64,000 nucleotides of DNA from JBCCFC01 sp965213595 (GTDB taxonomy: Bacteria > Chloroflexota > Anaerolineae > Caldilineales > Caldilineaceae), in NCBI GenBank assembly GCA_965213595.1, contig CBDBZO010000001.1, positions 248,001 through 312,000 of the forward strand, read 5' to 3'. The notes under the pieces were generated by a model. That model ran no database searches and was not told the DNA's origin. It worked only from the letters and a program-made list of their open reading frames with translations. The position numbers were made by a program, and so were the translations under genes. The number at the start of each line of letters is the position of its first letter. Position 1 is the first letter of the stretch. Below, piece after piece: positions 22,967-31,726 of this stretch.

Positions 22967-24197
22967 CTAGTAGTTCATCAGCAAGATATTGACGGATAGT
23001 CAAAAGAGAGGCAAGCTTACCTGAAAGCATAGATTCAGGAGGAAGCGATGCCAGCCAAACTATACAGAGTGCGATTAGAGAACGCCGAACGAGACCGTCT
23101 GACGGCGTTGGTTAATAAAGGAACCGGCAATGCCGGGCGCTTGAAACGGGCACGAATTCTGCTGATGGCCGATGAGGCGCAGGCGGGCGGCGGCAGCAAG
23201 GATGCAGAGATTATCAACGCCTTGCAGACCTCCAGACGCACGGTCGAGCGCACGCGGGAGAAGTGTGTAGAACAGGGCATTGACGCGGCCATCAACCACA
23301 AGCATCCACGCCAAACGCGGAGCAAGGTGCTGGATGGCGAAGGCGAAGCGCGACTGGTGCAGATAGCGTGTAGCGCACCGCCAGATGGTCGCGACTCGTG
23401 GACGCTACAGATGCTGGCAGACAAGCTGATTGAACTCGAAGTGGTCGAGACCATTTCGGGCGAGACTGTGCGCCAGACGTTAAAAAAAACGAGATCAAAC
23501 CCTGGCTGAACGAACAATGGTGCATCCCGCCAGAGCAAAACGCGGATTTCGTCTGTGCCATGGAAGATGTGCTGGAGGTCTACCATCGACCACATGACCC
23601 GCAGCGCCCGCTGGTCTGCTTTGATGAAACGAGCAAGCAACTGACCAAAGAGACCCGTCTGCCCTTACCCGCTAGAGCGGGAGAGGTGGCCAAGTACGAT
23701 TATGAGTACGAGCGCAACGGCACGAGCAATCTCTTTCTCTTCTTCGCCCCGCTTGAGGGCTGGCGACACGTCAAGGTAACCGACCGCCGCACCAAAGTGG
23801 ACTTTGCGCACTGTATGCGCGACCTGGTCGACGTCCATTTCCCCCAGGCGGAGCGCATCGTGCTGGTCATGGACAACTTGAATACCCATAAGCTTGCCTC
23901 GCTTTACGAAGCCTTCCCGCCCGAAGAAGCGCGGCGCCTCATCGAAAAGCTCGAAATTCACTATACACCCAAACACGGCAGTTGGCTCAACATGGCTGAA
24001 ATTGAGTTCAGCGTCTTGCAGCGTCAGTCCCTCAAGGCGCGCATCCCTGACCAGAAAGCACTTGTTGAGCGAGTCGCCGCCTGGGAAACACCGCGCAACG
24101 CTGCTGAAACAAAGGCGCTCTGGCGCTTCTCTGTGGAGGATGCACGCATCAAACTCCACAAACTCTATCCGTCATTTGATGTCTGCTAGTCTACTAG
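22967..24197 (+). mobile_element. IS630-family insertion sequence, apparently intact
   Basis: Ends share CTAGTAG and, further in, TGACGGATAG in inverted orientation (22967-23000 and 24165-24197). It carries a transposase in two overlapping frames. The right end lies inside the 3' end of a pentapeptide-repeat gene, whose last codons now come from the IS. Distinct in sequence and ends from the IS630 at 11161-12308. Confidence 0.85.
23048..24189 (+). CDS. IS630-family transposase, two frames joined by a probable -1 frameshift
   Basis: Frame 1 (from ATG 23048, good AGGAGGAAGCG site) encodes the HTH part to codon ~148. At 23483-23490 the sequence TTA-AAA-AAA-ACG contains an A_AAA_AAA heptamer in correct phase. 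Slipping one base back yields L-K-K-N-E-I-K-P-W, the usual family continuation, and the frame then runs unbroken to 24189 (MEDVLEVYHRPHDPQRPLVC..., acidic residues in VCFDETSK, VLVMDNLNTH and PKHGSWLNMAEIEFS). The complete fused product would be about 380 aa with a full DDE catalytic domain, so this copy may be active. Confidence 0.85.
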
Positions 24198-25095
24198 AAT
24201 TGTATTTAGCTCCACGTAAATCAGCACTATGTAGGTTGCTGGCTCCAGATAGGTTAGCCCCAGATAGATTAGCTCCATGTAGGTCGGCTCCAAGCAGATC
24301 AGCAAGCAGGTAGGCTCCAGATAAATTGGTTTGAGGCATATAGGTTTCATGCAGAATGGTATTAGTCATGTTGGCTTTAGACAGGTTGGCTCCAAGTAGA
24401 TAGGTTCCAGATAAGTCGGCTTTGAACAGTTGGGCCTCGGATAGGTCGGCTTCGTGCAGGACAGTCTCAGACAAATTGGCTTCGCGCAGATCAGCTTTGT
24501 GTAGATTTAACTGTAGTAGTATTAGCTCTTGTAGCTCAATTCCAGCTAACGAGATCGGCCTACAAAAAACAGTGAAGCCTGAGCAGTTTAGTGTTTCAAG
24601 GGCTTGTACAGTCGCCTGTCCACCGTTCATTTGTTCAGCAATAAAAATAACTTGCCAAGCACGAAGCACCTGTTCTTCTCTCCTGCTTCCTGAATCAGCA
24701 AACCAGAAAATGATAGCCACGATGATGGCAAACCGGGAAGCAAAGTCCAAGATGTCAAGGATTGCCCACTGCTTTACCCAGTAAACTACTGATTCTAGCG
24801 CCCATTCAACTCGTCGCCAGCGCAACGGACGGTCAATCGATCTATGAAGGTAGTGCCCTAGAAGTTGACCACAATGCGAACATGCGGTTGCTTGTGCATT
24901 TATTTTCTCGTAGCAGTAGGGACATTCTTTTGTATCTGGTTTTGCTTCTCCTACATCGATGAGTTCCCATCCCGACGAGTGCTTTGCGGGAACGTAAAGC
25001 TGTCGATTTAACGAGTTATCCGGACTTAGCGCGTCAAGATGATCTACAATGCCCGTGCCGTTGCTTGATAGATGGTCTAAATTCTTCGAGGGCAT
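24172..25095 (-). CDS. Pentapeptide-repeat membrane protein with zinc ribbon, 3' end truncated by IS630
   Basis: 307 aa. Order: a zinc-ribbon C-P-Y-C ... C-S-H-C (about residues 58-77), a hydrophobic segment (about 115-135), then pentapeptide repeats of the A-[DN]-L-x-x type from about 195 to the end (KADLREANLSETVLHEADLS...). The native ending should follow 'LRGAKYNS' with a 'tvWPegF'-like tail. Instead the frame crosses into the IS630 end (CTAGTAG encodes S-R) and stops after ADIK. Pentapeptide proteins form right-handed beta-helices; this one would be anchored in the membrane. No partner gene. Confidence 0.83.
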   Translation of the reverse strand: MPSKNLDHLSSNGTGIVDHLDALSPDNSLNRQLYVPAKHSSGWELIDVGEAKPDTKECPYCYEKINAQATACSHCGQLLGHYLHRSIDRPLRWRRVEWALESVVYWVKQWAILDILDFASRFAIIVAIIFWFADSGSRREEQVLRAWQVIFIAEQMNGGQATVQALETLNCSGFTVFCRPISLAGIELQELILLQLNLHKADLREANLSETVLHEADLSEAQLFKADLSGTYLLGANLSKANMTNTILHETYMPQTNLSGAYLLADLLGADLHGANLSGANLSGASNLHSADLRGAKYNSSRLADIK

Positions 25096-25193
25096 AATTC
25101 TTTACCTTTCATCCTTTATGAATATTCTCGTTCAACTGTGATTATACATACATTTTTACGAGCAAACTAGGACGGAAAAATTGGAGTAAACAA

Positions 25194-26804
<1,611 letters not shown>

Positions 26805-26886
26805 GGAGAAAATGGCTACCGCCGCACTTGAAATTGATGTACAATCAGTTTAGCACAAACGGTTGTTGAAGGATGGAGAATAAACA

Positions 26887-27531
26887 ATGGCAACACCAAC
26901 TGCAACATCATCGCAGACGCATCTAGGTGAGCCAACTTGGGAAATTGCTCAGCTTTTTCCCATGCAAGGCCACTGGAGCGAGGAAGAGTATCTCGCGCTG
27001 GAGACGAATCATCTCGTTGAACTCTCGGATGGAAGACTCGAATTTCCACCCATGCCAACACCTAATCATCAATTTACGGTGCGATTTCTTTACGAGTTGT
27101 TCAGTGCGTTCGCTACCGAGTATGCGTTGGGAGAAGTCTTGTTCGCCTCGCTACGCGTGCGCTTGTGGCCTGGCAAATTCCGCGAACCAGACATTGTTTT
27201 CGTGCTGGCCGAAAATCTGTGGCGCTTTGGCGACCGCTTCTGCGATGGAGCCGATCTAGCGGTCGAAGTTGTCAGCGGCAGCCCGAAAGACCGTGAGCGC
27301 GATTTGGTTACAAAGCCACGCGAGTACGAGCGCGCGGGTATCGCCGAATACTGGCTGGTCGACCCGCAGGAGGCGTCAATCACCGTGCTCTATCTGGTTG
27401 ACGACGCGTACGTCGAGCACGGCGTCTTTGGCCGCGGCGAGCGGGCAACGTCGGTGCTGCTGGCTGGCTTCGAGGCCGACGTGGCCGACGTGCTCGATGC
27501 GGGGCCGATGTCGCATGGTAGTCAAATGTGA
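26887..27531 (+). CDS. Uma2-family (DUF820) putative endonuclease
   Basis: 214 aa. The restriction-endonuclease-like core is clear: HWSEEEYLALE near 31, REPDIVFVLAE near 100, DLAVEVVSGSPKDRERDL at about 121 with Asp and Glu, and EYERAGIAEYWLVDP near 147. Uma2 proteins are widespread multi-copy genes in Chloroflexota and cyanobacteria with nuclease fold and mostly unknown function. It lies on the plus strand in an accessory segment bounded by the intact and the duplicated accD 5' end. Confidence 0.92.
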   Translation: MATPTATSSQTHLGEPTWEIAQLFPMQGHWSEEEYLALETNHLVELSDGRLEFPPMPTPNHQFTVRFLYELFSAFATEYALGEVLFASLRVRLWPGKFREPDIVFVLAENLWRFGDRFCDGADLAVEVVSGSPKDRERDLVTKPREYERAGIAEYWLVDPQEASITVLYLVDDAYVEHGVFGRGERATSVLLAGFEADVADVLDAGPMSHGSQM

Positions 27532-27616
27532 CCGTCACGGCCCCAAACAACACGACCTAACCAATCGCGCCTGGGCCGTGATTGTCACGTTCCTCGACCA
27601 ACTATGGCTATCCCCG

Positions 27617-28018
27617 TTACTGCTGGGCCAGCCGCTCCGCCAGCCACACCTTGACCAGCGACTGCCGCGGCACGCCCAGCCGCTTGGCGGACCGGTCGAT
27701 TTCCCGCAACATCCACACGGGAAAGTCGACGTTGACCCGCTTCTGCTCTTGGTCGGGCCGCTGCCCTTTGGATAGCTCCAGATAAGGCGTGATGTCGACT
27801 TCGCCGCTGTCAAATAATTTATCTAAATCTTTAGCTTTTATAAGATTCGCCTCTTCTGTTCGCGCCTGCCGTGTCAAAATAATACGAGTGTTCTCGCCGC
27901 CGCCCCACCGCACAGTTGCCAATCGCTCGCGCAGCTCGCTCACCAGCGCGCGGTTGTGCGCGGCGTTGGCCTGAAAGTCGGCGCTCGTGGGATCGATTTG
28001 GGTGGGGAGTTCGGTCAT
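27617..28018 (-). CDS. Fusion: accD 5' fragment joined to a BrnA/CopG-type antitoxin
   Basis: The first ~42 codons repeat the start of the carboxyltransferase (MTELPTQIDPTSADFQANAA ... LRERLATVRWGG), about 90% identical at DNA level to 26804-26690. After GGGENTR the frame enters an antitoxin: ILTRQARTEEANLIKAKDLD, then ITPYLELSKGQRPDQEQKRV and the ribbon-helix-helix VNVDFPVWMLREIDRSAKRL...RQSLVKVWLAERL. That is the BrnA-like family. The antitoxin seems to have lost its own start and now uses that of the accD copy. No toxin gene is adjacent. It could still be translated as a 133-aa chimera. Confidence 0.82.
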   Translation of the reverse strand: MTELPTQIDPTSADFQANAAHNRALVSELRERLATVRWGGGENTRIILTRQARTEEANLIKAKDLDKLFDSGEVDITPYLELSKGQRPDQEQKRVNVDFPVWMLREIDRSAKRLGVPRQSLVKVWLAERLAQQ

Positions 28019-28118
28019 GTGTGGGTGGGAGAGCGGCTTGATTCAGAGTCTATGCCCGACCAGTTTAACACACAGCAACAGCAATTGAATTTTCTTGATC
28101 TCGTACAGTTTCAAAAAA

Positions 28119-28149
28119 GAAAGTCATCCGAAACGTTCGGATGACTTTC
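28119..28149 (-). terminator. Rho-independent terminator of the protease-lipoprotein operon
   Basis: A perfect 14-bp stem (GAAAGTCATCCGAA/TTCGGATGACTTTC) with a 3-base loop, followed on the minus strand by TTTTTT. It lies 16 bases beyond the last lipoprotein stop. Confidence 0.85.
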
Positions 28150-28164
28150 GAAGAAAAGCTTCTG

Positions 28165-28701
28165 TTACGAGCCGTTTCTGGCATCGGGCGTTGGGGGCGG
28201 ATGCAGAATGACTTCCCACTGTTCGGAGGGTACGTTGTCTGCTATCTCAACTGATAGCCGATGATACACCTCCATGGCATCACAATATTCGCCAACGATT
28301 TCTCCTGGCCAAAATTCGATTGTCGCATCGTCGCGCACCACGGCTACAGGTTGCGTAGAACAAGCAAATGTCCCCCATTCAAGATCAAATCCACCTTCAG
28401 TTGGGGACAACAGAATGGGAATCTGATTGTTCCCGAACTCCTGGATATTAGGATCGGATGGCTCTAGGGCAGGTCGTGAGCCGTCCATATCTGGTCCAAG
28501 ATAATCCCACTCCTCAATCTCTATACCGTCGCCAATCACGTCGGGTCCTTGTACAGGCGAGAGCGTTGAACTCTCCGTACTTGAAGCAGATTCTTGCACC
28601 ATCGGCTCAGATGCTGGTTCTACTCGAGTGCAGGCTGTCATGGTCAAACACAGCAACAGCAACGCGGCAACGTAGTGGCTCAGCTTAGACGAGCGATTCA
28701 T
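28165..28701 (-). CDS. Lipoprotein of unknown function, paralogue B
   Basis: 178 aa from ATG 28701 (a 13-codon upstream extension is less likely). The signal sequence SHYVAALLLLCLTMTAC ends in a lipobox-type T-M-T-A-C. The mature part has the segments SPVQGPDVIGDGIEIEEWDY, LGPDMDGSRPALEPSDPNIQ, LSPTEGGFDLEWGTFACSTQ and VYHRLSVEIADN, all shared with the upstream gene 28698-29240. Start and upstream stop overlap by four bases. Two Cys (in FACST and EYCDA) could form a disulfide. Unknown function; association with the trypsin-like protease suggests a substrate, chaperone or inhibitor. Confidence 0.78.
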   Translation of the reverse strand: MNRSSKLSHYVAALLLLCLTMTACTRVEPASEPMVQESASSTESSTLSPVQGPDVIGDGIEIEEWDYLGPDMDGSRPALEPSDPNIQEFGNNQIPILLSPTEGGFDLEWGTFACSTQPVAVVRDDATIEFWPGEIVGEYCDAMEVYHRLSVEIADNVPSEQWEVILHPPPTPDARNGS

Positions 28702-29240
28702 GGTGTCGGTGTAGGGGAAGGATGTACGATTACTTGCCACTGCTCCGGTGATGTGTTACCCGCTATTTCAACTGTCAATTGATGAAATATTTCCTTGTCG
28801 TCGCATGTTTCTCCGACAATGCCTCCGGCCCAAAAATCGATGGAAGCATCAGCATGCACGACGACGATGGGTTCTGTTGCGCAGAGCACCTCTCCCCATT
28901 CAAGCTGAAAGCCTCCTTCTGTTGGTAGTAGCCACACTGTTTTTACTGCGTCTCCAAACTCCTGAACCTCAGAAGATAATGACTGGAGCCTAGACCGTGA
29001 TCCATCTTCATCAGGCCCAAGATATGCCCAATCTGCAACCTCAATACCATCACCAATTGCAGCAGGTCCTTGTACAGGTGGCACTGTCACACTCTCACTG
29101 CTTTCAATAGTCGCCTGAATAGACGGCATCGTTATCTGCCCTGTAGTGTCACATGACACTAAAGTGAAGCATAACAAGAGTACAATGATGGCGTAGCGGT
29201 GAAAGCTCAAGCTCTTTATGATGTGGTTCGGATTGCTCAT
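28698..29240 (-). CDS. Lipoprotein of unknown function, paralogue A
   Basis: 180 aa with signal YAIIVLLLCFTLVSC and a clear lipobox (L-V-S-C). The mature region matches its downstream neighbour: PPVQGPAAIGDGIEVADWAY, LGPDEDGSR, LLPTEGGFQLEWGEVLC, DFWAGGIVGETCDD and HQLTVEIAGNTSPEQWQVIV. The two genes are a tandem duplication that has diverged considerably. Its start overlaps the protease stop by four bases (ATGA), so all three genes are translationally coupled. No known family recognised. Confidence 0.78.
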   Translation of the reverse strand: MSNPNHIIKSLSFHRYAIIVLLLCFTLVSCDTTGQITMPSIQATIESSESVTVPPVQGPAAIGDGIEVADWAYLGPDEDGSRSRLQSLSSEVQEFGDAVKTVWLLPTEGGFQLEWGEVLCATEPIVVVHADASIDFWAGGIVGETCDDKEIFHQLTVEIAGNTSPEQWQVIVHPSPTPTP

Positions 29241-30469
29241 GGTGAACGTAACTGGTAGCCCGTATCGTTAAAGATGGCGAATCCACCAGTGCTTGTGTTA
29301 TGAATACCGATCGCAACCTGCAATTCATCAGCATCAACAATCGGTGACCCGCTGTCCCCAGTAACTCTTGCCAGATTTGAGTCACCTCCATAGATGATGC
29401 AGTTGCAGGTTGGTGAGGTCCATGACGTGTAGGCGTTTTCAACAACACCACACTTCCATCCTACAGATGAGAAACCTCGTGCGGCACAGATACCTTGACC
29501 AACTGAAGGGTCTCGGGTTTGAGTAACTGGTGTACCAATAGCGTACAGGTAGCTAGAATCTTGATCATCTGGCATTTGAACTACCATGATATCCCGACCG
29601 TTGTTGTAGTATTGGGTGATCAACTCCGAACCAATACAACCCGTACCGCATCCCCCATTGCCTGTATACCCCGCATGGAACCAGTTGTTAGATCCTGAAT
29701 ATCCACAATGACCGGCTGTCACAAATCGTTCATCTGAACCAACCTGAGTATGAAAGCCCATTGTGCATCCGCCGCCACCAGTACTACCTTGTCGAATCAC
29801 TGTACCAGCGCGCATCGGGTTTGTACAATTGGTGCGACTGCTGCAAGCATCATCTTCCGGGCGTTCACCAACGTCGAAGAATACAGGTACAGCTAATGTC
29901 TCACCCAGTCGCGGTGCGAAAGCCCTCGCGACTTCAAGCTGGGTCGGGTCGACATCAATGCGCACGGCGTTGGCAGGCGTATCAACGGCAACTCCGTACA
30001 GCTCCGGGCCGCCAATTGCCTTCCATTCTTCCCACACCTGCGGCAGCGCGGCGCGAAGCTGCTCCTGCGTGTGCTGAACAACTTCCACCCGCGTCGCTCT
30101 GTAAGGAGCAGCCGCAGCCGCTTCGACCGAACCATCATCAGTTGACGACTCGCTGCTGGGCGCAGGCGCGAGTGTAGAAATCTCGGCCAGCACTTCATCG
30201 CTCGCTTCCGTCAGCAGAATCACCAGTTCGCCATCGGCTTGATGGTCATAGAACGCACCGGCAAAGGTGGGTAGACTTTCGGCATAAGGCAGCACGTCTT
30301 CACGTGTGGCCGAGGCAAAGGCAAAGCGCTCGGCCACTTCCGCCGTCTCTTCTGCTGTTAACGGAAATCCATAGCGATTGGTTCCATCAGCCTGTGCCGC
30401 TTCCACTCCGTCTTGCGCTGCCCCATCCTGCGCTGCCCCGTTCTGCATCGATTCGCGAAGGGTTGCCAC
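29237..30469 (-). CDS. Trypsin-like (S1) serine protease, apparently lacking its signal peptide
   Basis: 410 aa. The chymotrypsin-fold triad is His254 in VTAGHCG, Asp293 in RDIMVV and Ser373 in GDSGSPIV; several Cys pairs suggest an exported enzyme of the alpha-lytic/streptogrisin kind. Residues 30-200 form a propeptide-like region. No signal peptide is visible: the frame opens with a GTG (VATLRESMQNGAAQDG) directly after the acyl-CoA dehydrogenase gene, in the same frame as its TAA, only seven codons later. So the 5' end was probably lost when the gene landed here, or translation restarts after the dehydrogenase stop. It is followed by two lipoprotein genes with 4-bp overlaps. Confidence 0.85.
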   Translation of the reverse strand: MATLRESMQNGAAQDGAAQDGVEAAQADGTNRYGFPLTAEETAEVAERFAFASATREDVLPYAESLPTFAGAFYDHQADGELVILLTEASDEVLAEISTLAPAPSSESSTDDGSVEAAAAAPYRATRVEVVQHTQEQLRAALPQVWEEWKAIGGPELYGVAVDTPANAVRIDVDPTQLEVARAFAPRLGETLAVPVFFDVGERPEDDACSSRTNCTNPMRAGTVIRQGSTGGGGCTMGFHTQVGSDERFVTAGHCGYSGSNNWFHAGYTGNGGCGTGCIGSELITQYYNNGRDIMVVQMPDDQDSSYLYAIGTPVTQTRDPSVGQGICAARGFSSVGWKCGVVENAYTSWTSPTCNCIIYGGDSNLARVTGDSGSPIVDADELQVAIGIHNTSTGGFAIFNDTGYQLRSP

Positions 30470-30490
30470 ATATCTCTGTGTCCCAGGTTT

Positions 30491-31636
30491 TTACGCCGCC
30501 AGCACGTGCCGACCAATCACCATCCGTAAAATTTCGCTCGTCCCCTCGCCAATCGACATGAGGCGCGTGTCGCGGTACATGCGCTCGACGTCGTATTCCT
30601 GGCTGTAGCCAAAGCCGCCGTGGATTTGGATCGCATTGCGGCAAATCCGCTCGCTCACCTCCGTCGCCAGCAGCTTGGCCATGCTGGCCTCCTTAGCGTA
30701 AGGCCGCCCCTCGTCCTTGAGCCACGACGCCCAGTAGATCATCAGCCGCGCGGCCTGGAGCTCGGTGGCGGCGTCGGCCAGCATAAACTGCACGGCCTGG
30801 TGCTCGCCAATCGGCTTGCCAAAGGTCTCGCGCTCTTTGGCGTACTGGAGCGAGCGGTCGTGTGCGCCCTGCGCCAGGCCCAGCGCCAGCGCGCCGATGC
30901 TGACGCGACCCTTGGTCAGCGTCGCCAACGTCTGCTGCAGGCCGCGACCGCGCTCGCCGATCAGGTGGTCGGCGGGAACGCGCACGCTGTCGAAGGTGAC
31001 GGCGTGGGTCGGCGAGCCGTGCAGCCCCATCTTTTTCTCCGCCGCGCCAATGTGAACGCCTTCGGCGTCGGTCGTCACGAGAATGTGGCTGAGGGCGCGG
31101 CTGCCCGCGTCACCGTCCGTGCGGCAGAGCACGATCATGGTGTCGGCGATGGAGGCGTTAGTCGCCCACATCTTCGCGCCGTTGACGACCCAGGCGTCGC
31201 CCTCCAGCTTGGCACGCGTCTGCACGGCCTGCAAATCCGACCCCGCGCCCGGCTCCGTCAGGCAGAGACAGCCGAGCTGCCCCGCCCCGCTGGCGAGGTG
31301 CGTGACCCACTTCTCCTTTTGCGCTTCCGTGCCAAATTCCAAAATCGGGCCGATGCCCAAGTTGTTGTGGGCGGAAACGGCGAGCGCCGTCGAGCCGCAG
31401 GCCCAGCCCAATTCCTCGATGGCGATGGAGGCGGAGACGGTGTCCAGCTCGGCGCCGCCGTACTCTTCGGGAACTTGCATCCCCAGCATCCCCAGCCCGG
31501 CCATTTTGCGCACGGCCGTCCAGTTAAACTCACCCGTCTCGTCGACGTGGCGGGCGGCGGGCGCGACCTCCTTGCGCACAAAGTCGCGGACGACGTCGCG
31601 GAACATGCGTTGTTCGTTGGTTAAGTCAAAGTTCAT
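30491..31636 (-). CDS. Acyl-CoA dehydrogenase (FadE19-like, branched-chain step)
   Basis: 381 aa FAD enzyme. Motifs: LGCLCLTEPGAGSDLQAVQT near 120-140, KMWATNASIADTMIV, and QIHGGFGYSQEYDVERMYRD with IGEGTSEI. The base Glu364 of the GEGT motif is that of short-chain and 2-methylacyl dehydrogenases, whereas classical isovaleryl-CoA dehydrogenases have Ala there and a Glu elsewhere. Its place between E2 and the carboxylase genes (Rv2500c position in M. tuberculosis) argues for isovaleryl- or related branched acyl-CoA. ATG 31636 gives the standard MNFDLTNEQRMFRD start. Confidence 0.92.
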   Translation of the reverse strand: MNFDLTNEQRMFRDVVRDFVRKEVAPAARHVDETGEFNWTAVRKMAGLGMLGMQVPEEYGGAELDTVSASIAIEELGWACGSTALAVSAHNNLGIGPILEFGTEAQKEKWVTHLASGAGQLGCLCLTEPGAGSDLQAVQTRAKLEGDAWVVNGAKMWATNASIADTMIVLCRTDGDAGSRALSHILVTTDAEGVHIGAAEKKMGLHGSPTHAVTFDSVRVPADHLIGERGRGLQQTLATLTKGRVSIGALALGLAQGAHDRSLQYAKERETFGKPIGEHQAVQFMLADAATELQAARLMIYWASWLKDEGRPYAKEASMAKLLATEVSERICRNAIQIHGGFGYSQEYDVERMYRDTRLMSIGEGTSEILRMVIGRHVLAA

Positions 31637-31726
31637 GGTGTATTTCCAAAGTCTTTTTGTCGACTGCGTTGCGACGTAGAGCGTCGCGGCCTGCATTCCC
31701 GCGCAGAGCGCGGGAACGAGCGTTGA

